Below, one piece after another: positions 1 through 8,786 of a DNA stretch of 23,367 nucleotides (positions are counted from its first letter, which is position 1; every line of letters starts with the position of its first letter). Both the position numbers and the translations under genes were made by a program. The notes beneath the pieces are model-generated. The model was not told where the DNA came from, made no database searches, and worked only from the letters and a program-made list of their open reading frames with translations. The DNA comes from Bacteroidota bacterium (GTDB lineage: Bacteria; Bacteroidota; Bacteroidia; Chitinophagales; BACL12): NCBI GenBank assembly GCA_016718035.1, contig JADKEK010000007.1:1-23367 (forward strand), in the 5' to 3' direction.

Positions 1-294
1 AAATGCCAGCGGCGTTGAAATTATTGACGCCGGTGAGTTGTAGCATTTATGAATTAAATGAGGGTGAAATTGAGATGATGAAAATCGCCGGACTTTCTAA
101 CTATTTAACAGATGAAATAAAAACGCAATCATTCTGGAAGATTCCTGGCCTGGAAAATTAGGGGCGATTTGGATGCGCGAATTGCAGACCCTGATAAATT
201 AAAATCTTATGTTGTGTATAAAGTTCGGACACTAGAAGATAAAATTATTTTAGTAGTTCCTTTAAAATATAATAAAGATAAAGACAGTGGTTAA
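1..294 (+). CDS. Unknown protein, C-terminal part only, frameshifted
   Basis: The window opens inside a gene. Reading starts in frame 2 (NASGVEIIDAGEL), moves to frame 3 near position 45 (YELNEGEIEMMKIAGLSNYL), and shifts again near 160 into a stretch ending KYNKDKDSG and a TAA at 292-294. The three pieces join into roughly 95 residues of charged, apparently soluble sequence with no membrane segment or motif that I recognise. The 81 nt to fabD hold no clear terminator, so the two could be co-transcribed, but nothing proves it. Function unknown. The gene is real in my view because the third piece has an uninterrupted frame and ordinary codon use up to its stop. Confidence 0.45.
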
Positions 295-375
295 GCATTG
301 TCGCGCGATGTTTTTTTTGTGATGAGCACTAAAGCAATAAAATAAATAATCAACCACTTTTAATTACATCAATCA

Positions 376-1241
376 ATGAAAAAGCTTTATGTTTTTCCCG
401 GACAACGCTCTCCTGCCCGGCATAATAAAGACTTCTACGAAAATAATCCCGCTGCCAAATTGTTATTTGATGAAGCGGATGCCATTTTAGGATTTTTCAT
501 AACGGATATCATGTTTAATGGCACAGAAGAAGCATTAAAACAAACCAGAGTTACACAACCTGCCATTTTTTGGCATTTCTCCGGTAATTCTTGCATCTAC
601 TATTGAAAATTTTCACCGGACATGGTTGCAGACATTCATTAGGTAATTTTCTGCATTGGTTGCCAATAAAACTTTATCGTTCAAAGACGGCCTACAATTA
701 TGTATAAACGCGCTATGGCAATGCAAAAGCATTGTGAAATTCAACCTTCCACAATGGCTGCTGTGTTAGGATTAGCGGATGATATTGTTGAACGTATTTG
801 CAATGAAACTGAAGGTGTTGTTTGCGGCAAATTATAATTGCCCGGGACAACTTTGTATTATCAGGAGAAATTGAGGGGCGGTAAATAAAGCATGTGAAGC
901 ATTAAAGCTGCAAGGTGCAAAACGTGCCTTATTATTACCAATTGGTGGTGCATTTCATTCACCATTGATGGAACCTGCGCGAATAGAATTATATGAAGCT
1001 ATCAACAGCACACATTTAGTAATCCTGTTTGCCCTGTATATCAAAATGTAACTGCACAAGCAGTTGCTGACCCGCAGATATAAAATAATTTAATTGCTCA
1101 ATTAACTGCGCCGGTAAATGGACTCAAAGTGTATTACAAATGACAGCTGATGGTGCCACACATTTTGTAGAATTGGTCCCGTAGAGTATTACAGGATTGG
1201 TGAAAAAATCAAGTCCGACAGTTGAAGCTGCGAGCTGCTAA
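376..1241 (+). CDS. fabD: Malonyl-CoA:ACP transacylase (FabD), frameshifted by likely sequence errors
   Basis: FabD moves the malonyl group from CoA to acyl carrier protein, supplying extender units for fatty acid synthesis in the cytoplasm. The start ATG gives MKKLYVFPGQ, the typical opening of the family, followed by FDEADAILGF and TRVTQPAIF. After several one-base shifts the active-site region reads VAGHSLGEFSAL, with the nucleophile Ser codon at 636-638. Later pieces read NYNCPGQ and GGAFHSPLMEPA, which holds the catalytic His near 954-956, and the protein ends VKKSSPTVEAASC. The corrected length of about 288 residues matches the usual 280-310. At least eight breaks occur in 866 nt. Loss of an essential lipid enzyme is unlikely, so I read these as errors. 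A terminator follows at 1261. Confidence 0.9.
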
Positions 1242-1260
1242 AATAGTAAAATATAAATAC

Positions 1261-1291
1261 AAGGGTTGTAATTTTTACAATCCTTTTTTTT
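1261..1291 (+). terminator. Intrinsic terminator after fabD
   Basis: A 10-bp stem (1261-1270 with 1276-1285, one G-T wobble) encloses a 5-nt loop and runs straight into a tract of eight T at 1284-1291. It sits between the ends of fabD (plus) and the convergent PLP enzyme (minus). The A residues at its left edge are too few for it to be a strong terminator in the minus direction. Confidence 0.75.
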
Positions 1292-1297
1292 ATTGCC

Positions 1298-2494
1298 CTA
1301 ATCCTTGTGATGGAAATCATCAATAATATCCTGCACATTTTCAATACCTACACTTAAACGCACCAATCCATCGGTTATACCAGCCGCCATTCTCCTGTCA
1401 CGAGGAACATTTACATGGGTCATACTCGCAGGGTGTTGAATTAAGGTATCTAAATTGCCCACGATGTAACCATTTTACAAACCTTTACTTTGTTCATCAA
1501 TTTAATACCTGCTTTCCAGTCCGCCTTTTAATTCGAAGCTCAACATTCCACTGTGTGCCAGCATTTGTTTTTGATAATATTTTTTTGAGGATGTTGTTTA
1601 TCGCCGCAATAATTCTGCTTTAGAAACGTATTTATTGGCACTGAGAAACGCAGCAACTTTTGGCATTTTCACAATGACGTTCCCATTCTCAATTCAGTGT
1701 TTTAAGTCCTTGTAATAATAACCAGCTATCGAATGCATTTGAATTGGCACCTAATAATTTTACTTTATTCCACATTTCATTTTTCATAAATGGAATATCC
1801 AACCAACAACAACTCCACCCAATCCCTGCCGTGACCATTAAGGTATTTTGTAGCAGAATGGGCCGGAAAAATCGGCGCCTAATAAAAGTGGACGCTGGCA
1901 ATAAGGTGATGAAAAAGTATTATCTACAGCAACACGACAACCATATTTTTGCTACAGCAGATATTGATTGAATATCAAATATTTTCCATCATCGGATTAG
2001 ATGGTGTTTCGATATAAATCAATTTAATGTGTTTATCGTTTTTAAAATGTTGTTACTGGTTTTTATATCATTTAAATCACATCTAGCATTATTAATATTC
2101 CAATCGCTTGTAACTGTTTTTGCATCAGTTCGTCGGTAGTATGTATAATTGGTTTTGTGTAAGAATAGTCATCACCCGCCTTAGCGCATGATAATAATAC
2201 GGCGGCAATAGCTGCCATTCCACTACTAAATAATTGTGCTTTGGCTTTGCGTTCGCTGCCAAATGTTTCCATAGCGGCAATTTTCTCTTCTGCCATAGTT
2301 ACAGTCGGGTTGCCCCAACGTGAATACACATAACCTTTATGATGGTCGTCAAATAAACTCAAAGCATGGTCGGTAGACTCAAAGGTATAGGCAGTTGTAG
2401 CATATATGGGTTCGTATGAGGCAGGATAATTTTATCTGTTTTACCCGGTTGAACACAAAGAACCAAAGCCTCTCTTTTTGTAGTTTTTTGCCAT
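1298..2494 (-). CDS. PLP-dependent Cys/Met metabolism (trans-sulfuration family) enzyme, frameshifted
   Basis: Members of this fold-type I PLP family include cystathionine gamma-synthase and gamma-lyase, methionine gamma-lyase and O-acetylhomoserine sulfhydrylase. The pieces, read on the minus strand, give MAKNYKKRGFGSL, then TTAYTFESTDHALSLF and YSRWGNPTVTMAEEKIAAME with the family's SRxxNPT motif. LFSSGMAAI follows, then IYIETPSNPMME, VAVDNTFSSPY and SATKYLNGH, whose Lys (codon 1846-1848) should carry PLP. The carboxy end reads HPASMTHVNVP and EGLVRLSVGIEN-like sequence (here DGLVRLSVGIEN). The corrected length of about 398 residues is normal. Several one-base shifts break it. The exact reaction cannot be fixed from these motifs; the ending slightly favours a gamma-lyase or sulfhydrylase. 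The ATG at 2494 lies 22 nt after a -7 box. Confidence 0.88.
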
Positions 2495-2516
2495 ATTTAA
2501 TGGATTTTTTGCATCA

Positions 2517-2524
2517 CAAAGCTA
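2517..2524 (-). promoter_or_regulatory. Bacteroidota-type -7 box for the PLP enzyme
   Basis: On the minus strand this reads TAGCTTTG, a full match to TAnnTTTG. The expected start of transcription is near 2511-2513, about 16-20 nt before the ATG at 2494. I see no good TTG -33 element at the usual distance, so this rests on the -7 box and its position. Confidence 0.5.
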
Positions 2525-2622
2525 ATTTATTTTCAATTAGTTAATTGCGCAGATATAATTAGGTGATAAACTGAACAGAATTATAGAATTTTGGGTTGTG
2601 CTTATAAACAAAACACTCAGCA

Positions 2623-3887
2623 ATGCTATATAAATTCAGTAATACTCAACTACCCCGCATTGCAATAATAGGCGGTGGATTTGCCAGGCTTAACCATGGT
2701 AAAAAACTCAATATCTCTCCCCTACCGTGTAACGTTAACAGATTAAAAATAATTATCACAACTTTCAAACCAAGCCAGAGGTATCAAAATTGCTTCGGCA
2801 GGATTAACAGCAGAAAGTATAGCCTTTCCCCTGCGGAGAAAATTGGTAAGTATCCCAATATTGTTTTTTTCGTCTGGCAGAGGTTACTTCCATTGATAAA
2901 CAACATAAAACCGTTCATACTACCGCCAGGTGAAATTCCTTATGATTATTTAGTAATTGCAACAGGTGCAACAACCAATTTTATGGCAACAAAATCTGGA
3001 AACAAAAGTTTAACCTTAAAGTCCATTCCTGAAGCGCTCACAATGCGCAGTGCAATTTTGCAGCAGTTCGAAAATGCAGTAATTCAATCGGCAGGAAAAC
3101 CCGAAAATCAGCATCTTAATTTTATCATTGTTGGCGGTGGTCCAACGGGAGTAGAACTTGCAGGAGCATTGGCAGAAATTAAAAAAAATGTATTGCCTGC
3201 AGATTACCGCGAATTAGATCCTGCTAAAATGGAAGTGCATCTGGTTGAAGGTAGTGGTCGCGTTTTGCCAACCATGTCGGAAAAATCGTCCCGACTGGCA
3301 AAAAATACCTGGAGCAACTAGGCGTTAAAGTTTGGCTCAACACTTTGGTAAACGATTACACCGGACACGAATTATTAAAAGATGGCAGTTCAATTGCAGC
3401 TGAAAATGTTATTTGGACCGCAGGCGTAAAAGGGGCTACTATTAATGGCATTAATCCCGATGCTATTACAAAAGGAAACAGGATTTTAGTTGATGGTTTC
3501 AACCAGATTATAGGTGAAGAAAACATTTATGCTATTGGCGATATCGCATTAATGCAGGCCGACAGTGCTTATCCAAACGGGCATCCTGGTGTGGCACAGG
3601 TAGCTATGCAACAAGCTGATAATTTAGTATCCAATTTCAAACGTATACACAATAACAAATCGCAGCAATCATTTATTTATCGCAACAAAGGTAATATGGC
3701 AACAGTGGGAAGACATCGTGCAGTGGTAGATTTGCCATTTTATTCCTTCGGCGGTTATTTTGCCTGGTATATATGGATGTTCATCCATTTAATGTCATTG
3801 GTAGGATTTCGCAACCGGTTTATGGTATTTATAAACTGGATGTGGAATTACATTACACGACAGAGCATTACGCATTATTATCAATAA
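2623..3887 (+). CDS. ndh: Type II NADH:quinone oxidoreductase (NDH-2 family), frameshifted
   Basis: This flavoprotein family oxidises NADH and reduces the quinone pool at the inner face of the membrane without pumping protons. The amino terminus RIAIIGGGFA is the first FAD-binding glycine motif. PYDYLVIATGATTNF and IPEALTMRSAILQQFE follow, then the NADH-binding motif IIVGGGPTGVELAGAL near residues 168-183. After a shift near 3300 come AAENVIWTAGVKG, the second FAD motif IYAIGDIA, and the family's membrane-associated carboxy end with FGGYFAWYIWMFIHLMSL and NWMWNYITRQ. The corrected length of about 421 residues is normal. Sequence between about 2690 and 2900 is badly disturbed by indels. The gene is divergent from the PLP enzyme, with 128 nt between them. 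A different NAD(P)/FAD oxidoreductase is possible but the carboxy end argues for NDH-2. Confidence 0.88.
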
Positions 3888-3915
3888 TACGGAATTACTC
3901 AAACAGACTGAATAA

Positions 3916-4565
3916 TTAATAAATATCCCAAAGAAGAATACGCACACCGGTATTGATATGGTAACTCATACCAAAATCGTTACCGATAAAATCGTTATTT
4001 ACCTGAGTAACAGGAATTTCTGTTTTGGCTTCAAAATACCACCAGAAACGTCCTCGAACTGTCCAGTCCACACCAAATCCAACAGGAATTCTTACGCTCA
4101 TGTTAGATTGAACTAATGGTGTGCCTAATGGCGGAGCAAAAATAGTATCTACATATGCCTAAACTCATTTTAGAATTCACCAACCATAAACTAGCGCCAA
4201 CTAAACCGTAGAATGCAAAATAATCATCGGCATCTGTCTGAAAAAATATCGGCGATAGTCAGCATCAATAAATTACATTCGCTTTCTTAAAACAGAAGGA
4301 ACTGTATCGGTAAACAATCCTGTTGAATCATAAACAACGAATTGCCATGTTTCGTTAGGTAACATATTGAAAACCGCCACCCAGCGTTGCCATGTTGCGG
4401 TCGTAATCACCAAAATGAAAGGCTCCTCTTGCGTTTACTCCGTATCCAATCAAGTCCTCCGTTAAAAACCGCCTACATCACCCATTACCCATAGCTGAGC
4501 AAATGATGTGCGTGCAGAAAATAAAGTCGCAATAGTAACAAGCAGTGTAAGTGTCAATTTTTCAT
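3916..4565 (-). CDS. Small exported outer-membrane beta-barrel-like protein, frameshifted
   Basis: On the minus strand the gene opens with ATG and a short A run, then LTLTLLVTIATLFSARTSFAQ, a standard signal peptide with cleavage after FA/AQ; one missing A in the run restores the frame. The body has alternating polar and aromatic strands such as GYGVNARGAFHFGDYD, MATLGGGFNMLP, DDYFAFYGLVGASLW, IPVGFGVDWTVRGRFWWYFEAK and GMSYHINTGVRILLWDIY, ending in an aromatic residue as outer-membrane barrels often do. The corrected length is about 216 residues. No named domain is recognised. It is convergent with the NADH dehydrogenase and divergent from the short-chain dehydrogenase. A TATCTT-G sequence close upstream resembles a -7 box with one T lost. 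Confidence 0.7.
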
Positions 4566-4671
4566 ACTCAAGATATTGATTAGCTGTAAGGGGCAGTTTT
4601 CTGCACAATACTGCACAAAATAAACGTTTTTGATTGCAAATTAAAATTCTATCTGCACAACAGTCCGGAAA

Positions 4672-4704
4672 TTGTCCTCAACAAATGACAATAGCTTAAT
4701 TTTG
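4672..4704 (+). promoter_or_regulatory. Promoter of the short-chain dehydrogenase (TTG ... TAATTTTG)
   Basis: A -33-like TTG at 4672-4674 is followed after 22 nt by TAATTTTG at 4697-4704, a full match to the Bacteroidota -7 consensus. The expected transcription start is only a few bases before the ATG at 4715. Confidence 0.55.
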
Positions 4705-4714
4705 GATAAAAAAT

Positions 4715-5414
4715 ATGCCTAAAACTATCATCATAACCGGTGCCGATGGCGGGCTGGAAGTGCGGTAACAGCGCAATTGCTGAAAAATGGCCACCAGCTT
4801 ATAGCCAGTGCCGTATCACAAAAAAGTGTCGATAAACTACAAAGTCTGTTTCCGGAAGCATTTGGCAGCCAATTAAAGGCCGTAATAGCAGATCTATCGG
4901 ACGGATCAGCTATCGATAATTTGTTTCCAACAAGCCGAAAACGTCAACGGATTGGTGCATTTAGCCGGTGGGTATACAGCCGGAGCTTCGATTGCTGATT
5001 ATAGTTTACAAGATTACCAGCACCTGATGGATCTCAATGTATTGCCCACATTCCTACTGCTAAAAGATAGTTCCGATTTTAAAAGCGAATGGCGGTGGCG
5101 CTATTGTTACAGTTGGTGCTAAACCTGCCATTCATCAAAAGTGCCGGAAATGCCGTTTATGCGGCAAGTAAAAAAGTGCAGTTATTACACTTACCCTGAG
5201 CACAGCCGAAGAAGGCCGTGGATTTAATATCCGGGCAAATTGCTCCGGCAACATTACAAACACCTAATAACCCCTGGTTGGGCCACTCCCTGAACAGTTT
5301 AAAACATTTACGCCAATTGCAGATGTTGCAGCAGTTATCGCATTTCTTCAATCCGAGGAAGGGGTTGGCATCAACGGAATGGTAATTCCAATGTATAATA
5401 AACTACCTGCCTGA
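4715..5414 (+). CDS. SDR-family NAD(P)-dependent oxidoreductase, frameshifted
   Basis: Classical short-chain dehydrogenases reduce or oxidise carbonyl/hydroxyl groups with NAD(P) on a Rossmann fold. The start MPKTIIITGADGG, then LGSAVTAQLL after one shift, gives the TGxxxGxG cofactor motif. Further pieces read ADLSDGSAID, VNGLVHLAGGYT (an NNAG-like position), YQHLMDLNVLPTFLLLK, and NAVYAASKKAVITLTL. The YxxxK catalytic pair is Tyr 5158-5160 and Lys 5170-5172. The end reads PIADVAAVIAFLQSEEG and INGMVIPMYNKLPA. The corrected length is about 233 residues, usual for the family. About six one-base shifts disturb it. The substrate cannot be told. It is divergent from the barrel protein and followed 53 nt later by the exonuclease. 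Confidence 0.88.
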
Positions 5415-5467
5415 TTTTTATTTATTTTCACCCCAAAATTGTAATTCCTTAATTATGCTTTTTTAAA

Positions 5468-6176
5468 ATGAAATCCCGGGAAGCCCTATTCTTTTTCGAT
5501 ATCGAAACTGCACGGGCAATCCAGACTACCATGAGTTGTCTCCGACTTCCGAAAACTTTTTGACGACAAAGTTGGTCGATTTAAAAGAAGAAGAAAACCC
5601 TGTAGATTATTATTTTTCCAAAGCCGGCATATTAGCTGAATTTGGAAAAAGTGATTGCAATATCCTGCGGATACCTGCAAAAAAGGCGAAGCCTATGCTT
5701 TGCAAATTAAAACATTTAGTAATCACGATGAAAAATTATTGTTGGAATCGTTTTTACCAACCCTGATTAATGTCTCCAAAAACGACTACCAATTGTGCGG
5801 ACATAATATTCGGGAATTCGATGTGCCGTGGTTATGTCGTCGATTTTTAATTAACGGATTACCATTACCTCCGGTATTAGATATTTATGGTAAAAAACCC
5901 TGGGAAGTAAATCATGTCGATACACTTGATTTATGGAAATTTAGCGATTTTAAACATTATACTTCTTTACATCTATTAGCCAATGTGTTAAATGTTCCAA
6001 CACCAAAAGATGATATCGATGGTAGTATGGTAGGTGCAGTTTATTGGAAAGAAAATAATTTATCCAGAATTGCGAAATATTGTAGTAAAGATGTAATTGC
6101 CGTTGCACAAATTATTATGCGGCTAAAAGATTTACCATTGATTATAGATGAAAATATCGTTTTTCAGGAAACATAA
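5468..6176 (+). CDS. Predicted 3'-5' exonuclease, PolB-related DEDD (DnaQ) superfamily, frameshifted
   Basis: DEDD exonucleases remove nucleotides from 3' ends using two metal ions. The amino end MKSREALFFFDIETA holds the ExoI motif (FDIET). After two shifts between 5515 and 5650 come KVVDLKEEENPVDYYFSKAG and AEFGKVIAISCGY. CGHNIREFDVPWLCRRF is the ExoII motif with its Asp. HVDTLDLWKFSDFKHYTSLHLL and IAKYCSKDVIAVAQI form the ExoIII region with its Asp. The corrected length of about 236 residues fits the family of stand-alone exonucleases related to the PolB proofreading domain. The start at 5468 is the only ATG that includes FDIET. Its role in repair or RNA processing is not known. It ends just before a shared terminator. 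Confidence 0.85.
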
Positions 6177-6178
6177 AA

Positions 6179-6208
6179 AAATGCCCGGCAAACAACCGGG
6201 CATTTCTA
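6179..6208. terminator. Bidirectional intrinsic terminator between exonuclease and Hsp20
   Basis: A perfect GC-rich 10-bp stem (6179-6188 with 6196-6205) and 7-nt loop is preceded by a run of A and followed by T residues, so it can end transcription of both convergent neighbours. Confidence 0.85.
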
Positions 6209-6237
6209 AAACTAAGTACTGATAAAAACCTGATTAT

Positions 6238-6669
6238 CTATTTCACTTCAACCTTTTTTACAGGTGCAACTGCAATGGATGTTTTAGGGATAACAATTGT
6301 AAGCACTCCATTTACATAGGCAGCATCAATTTCACCGTCTTTTACATTTTCAGGAAGGGTAAACAATCTGGAGAATGACATACAACTAAACTCTTTACGC
6401 GTATAGTTTTTTTCTTCCTCCATTTTTTCATCGGTGCGTTCTGCAAATATGGAAAGCAAACCATCTTTTACTTCAACTTTAAAATCTTCTTTTTTCATAC
6501 CCGGAACCGCAACTTCCAATTCATACGTTTTTTCATTTTCTATAACATTTACTGCAGGCATCCGTTCGGTAGTGAAAAAGTTATCGCCAAATAACTTGTC
6601 AGTATTAAAGAAATCTGACAAATAGTTGCTGCTGAATGGCGATGTCCAACCTTTTTTAACCAGTGTCAT
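6238..6669 (-). CDS. Hsp20/alpha-crystallin family small heat-shock protein
   Basis: Small heat-shock proteins hold unfolding proteins in a refoldable state without ATP. The 143-residue frame is intact, one of few in this part of the window. The amino-terminal arm (SDFFNTDKLFGDNFF) is followed by the alpha-crystallin domain from about residue 37: MPAVNVIENEKTYELEVAVP, GMKKEDFKVEVKDGLLSI, FSRLFTLPENVKDGEIDAAY, and NGVLTIVIPK with the A-x-x-x-NGVL hallmark. The tail holds IAVAPVKKVEVK, without a clear I-x-I/V oligomer motif. Length and domain order are typical of Bacteroidota Hsp20. It stands alone, convergent with the exonuclease and divergent from the delta-60 protein. A loose -7 box with one extra T lies at 6709-6717 on the minus strand. 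No CIRCE-like element was seen. Confidence 0.95.
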   Translation of the reverse strand: MTLVKKGWTSPFSSNYLSDFFNTDKLFGDNFFTTERMPAVNVIENEKTYELEVAVPGMKKEDFKVEVKDGLLSIFAERTDEKMEEEKNYTRKEFSCMSFSRLFTLPENVKDGEIDAAYVNGVLTIVIPKTSIAVAPVKKVEVK

Positions 6670-6708
6670 AACATTTCATTTAATGGGTTAACTGAATATT
6701 TTACAATT

Positions 6709-6717
6709 CAAAAAATA
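6709..6717 (-). promoter_or_regulatory. Weak -7 box candidate for hsp20
   Basis: The minus strand reads TATTTTTTG, one T longer than TAnnTTTG, about 40 nt before the ATG. The fit would be exact if the T run is overcalled by one base. No -33 TTG is found at the normal distance. Confidence 0.25.
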
Positions 6718-6730
6718 TAGGCATTATGAT

Positions 6731-6803
6731 GGTGGTCGGTATGACTTAAACAGCCTGATATGATTGATTTTATCAGTTTTTTTCCAATGTATACCGGTCA
6801 TAT
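6731..6803 (+). other. Nested inverted repeat with T tract in the hsp20/delta-60 intergenic region
   Basis: An outer pair, GGTCGGTAT at 6734-6742 with ATACCGGTC at 6791-6799, matches at all nine positions if two G-U pairs are allowed. It encloses an inner 6-bp hairpin (CTGATA 6755-6760 with TATCAG 6771-6776) that is followed by seven T at 6777-6783. On the minus strand the two wobble pairs become A-C mismatches, so any RNA structure belongs to the plus strand. No gene upstream on the plus strand explains a terminator here. It could be a small RNA end, a regulatory site or chance. Confidence 0.3.
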
Positions 6804-6828
6804 ATCCTAGTGTGTAAATGGCATATTG

Positions 6829-6860
6829 TTTGCTTACAAGCACCATATTAAATACCTTTG
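6829..6860 (+). promoter_or_regulatory. Promoter of the delta-60 repeat gene (TTTG ... TACCTTTG)
   Basis: TTTG at 6829-6832 is spaced 20 nt from TACCTTTG at 6853-6860, both fitting the Bacteroidota -33/-7 consensus. The ATG at 6866 lies 5 nt past the -7 box, so the transcript would have almost no leader. Confidence 0.6.
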
Positions 6861-6865
6861 ATAAA

Positions 6866-8241
6866 ATGCGTCAATCAATTCAGTACCTTACTATTTTTTG
6901 CACTTATAAAGCTGCAAATCAATTATGCTCAAACAGGGAAATTAGCGCTGAATTTTGGTAACAATGGCGTAATTATTACCGATTTGCAACAAAGTACCGA
7001 CTATGCATCAGCAATTACCATGGATAAATCCGGGTAATGTATTGGTTGCAGGAACTACCGAAAAAGGATATGATACCGGCAAACAGGTTTTTGTTGCACA
7101 GTATAATAATAGAGGGCAACTACAAACTAATTTTGGTAACAATGGTAAAATATTAATTCCGGTTGCACATCAAATTCGTATAACCAAAATTATGATGCAA
7201 TATGATGGTAAAATATTAATTGGTGGTACCGCAAATGAAAAAGATAAAACAGCCGAATTTTTTATCCTGCGATTATTGGCAGATGGTCACCCGATAAAAC
7301 CTTTGGTATAAATGGTCTGGCTAAAAGCAAATTTGCTGTTGCTTATGCCACAACAAAAAGTAATTACATACTCAACGATTTCGACCTCGATTTTTATAAT
7401 AATATAATTGCTGTTGGTGCAAACAATAGTAGCATGTTGGACCAAATTACTATCATAAAATTTACACCAAGTGGTATTATCGATGAAAATTTTTTATTTG
7501 AAGGGATGTATGTTGGGTCATTTCCTATTACCAATAGCAACAATAAAAATGTTATTAATAATTCCTGCACAGCCACAAAAGTAGTTGCGTTAAGCAATGG
7601 CACTTACCTGGTTGGAGGCACTCAATATATGTCGAATGCCAATAGTGCGTTTGAAAATTTTACGGTGCAACGTATATTAAGCAATGGAGCAGCCGACACC
7701 ACATTTAATTATGGTAAAGCATTTAGTGCCGGATTTGATGAAGCTTCAGATGAACTTTCGGATATTATGGTAAACGCCAATGGCAATTATATACTTGCTG
7801 GCACAACAGATAGAGGCGATCAGGATTTTGGATGTATGGCACTCAATAAAATGGGATTTTTAGATTACAGTGCTTTTGGTGACGTATCAAAAAAATACGG
7901 TATTACCGGAAAAACCCAAACCGGGTTTGCTAAAAAAAACAAATCAGGAAGCCGTAAGCAGTGTCATGTTACCCGATGGTAAATTTGTGGTTGTTGGTAA
8001 GGGAGGAAATATTGAAGAAGAAATTGTGATTGCCCGTTATTTACCGAATGGTCAATTGGATAATACTTTTGGAGAAGAAGGAAAAACAACATTCACTCCT
8101 GCAGGATTGACTAACGACGACTTGTTTGATATTTATGAAGCTGTTTTAGACTATGAAGGTAATTTGCTAATTGTAGGTTGGTTGTCCTCAAAAAACAGTG
8201 CTACTTCTGCGGATATTTTTATCGTTGCCTTTACATTATAA
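6866..8241 (+). CDS. Exported delta-60 (TIGR02608-like) repeat protein, frameshifted
   Basis: The corrected start gives a hydrophobic segment reading FSTLLFFALIKLQINYAQTG, a signal peptide with cleavage near YAQ. The rest is built of repeats of about 50-60 residues of the delta-60 type, in which a xLDxxFGxxGK turn is followed by a strand pair such as DGKILIGGT. Copies include LALNFGNNGV, LQTNFGNNGK, PDKTFGINGL, IIDENFLFEG, AADTTFNYGK and LDNTFGEEGK, seven in all by eye. Such repeats are thought to form propeller-like folds in secreted proteins. The corrected length is about 458 residues. Breaks lie near 6872, 7290 and 7940. The end DIFIVAFTL carries no type IX sorting domain, so the protein may stay periplasmic or be anchored by another route. 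Its function is unknown. Confidence 0.82.
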
Positions 8242-8283
8242 GCCTACAAGCAACGCATTGAAATAAACCTTCATCTGCCTGAT

Positions 8284-8704
8284 ATGCTGCAATTGTTTTC
8301 TGGATTTGGTTTACATAAACAAAGTAAATGGTATTTATTAGTTACTATTTGTCTGCTATTTATTGAAATAGCGATTGCCCTTTTGTAAAAAGACAAAATT
8401 ATCAGACCCTATATTGGTGATTTATTGGTAGTGATATTAATTTATGCCTTTGTGAAAATCTGGATTAGCAATCGTGAGAAACTTGTTGCCATTAGCGTTT
8501 TTGTTTTTTGCCTGTTTCATCGAATTTTTACAATATTTCCACATTGTAGAAGTATTAGGATTAGGTGACAATAAAGTTGCAACCGTAATTATTGGCAGTA
8601 AGTTTAATACATTAGATATCGTTATGTATTTAATGGGAACAATAGCGGTTATTGTAACTGAAAAATTCCTAAAATCCAGGGCTACTACCATGGTTGACAG
8701 GTAA
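8284..8704 (+). CDS. DUF2809-like integral membrane protein, frameshifted
   Basis: The ATG at 8284 opens MLQLFSGFGLHKQSKWY, then a membrane helix LLVTICLLFIEIAIALF. After a shift near 8385 the next helix region reads IGDLLVVILIYAFVKI; after another near 8475 come LPLAFLFFACFIEFLQYF, VEVLGLGDNKVATVIIGSKF and LDIVMYLMGTIAVIVTEKF. The pattern of short helices, the IRPYIGD-like step, FIEFLQYFH and the late D-x-x-x-Y-x-x-G helix are those of DUF2809 proteins, which have four helices and unknown function. The corrected length of about 139 residues fits. It lies between two exported proteins in the same direction, 42 nt after the delta-60 gene. Confidence 0.75.
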
Positions 8705-8773
8705 AAAATGTCTATTTACCGTCAATAAATGTTTAATTATGTTAAGGTGATGAGGTTTACAGGCAGAATGAAT

Positions 8774-8781
8774 TACATTTG
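8774..8781 (+). promoter_or_regulatory. -7 box candidate before the aspartyl protease gene
   Basis: TACATTTG matches TAnnTTTG and lies 5 nt before the TTG start at 8787, the same spacing as in two other genes here. No clear -33 TTG is visible. Confidence 0.4.
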
Positions 8782-8786
8782 TTCGC

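Noticed and set aside
376..1241. fabD as a true pseudogene
   Set aside because: The breaks are single-base and the same pattern hits all neighbours; the catalytic residues and full length are kept, so sequence error is the simpler reading.
1744..1971. Plus-strand open frame of 75 codons
   Set aside because: It lies antisense to the PLP enzyme over its PLP-lysine region, where the minus strand shows clear family motifs.
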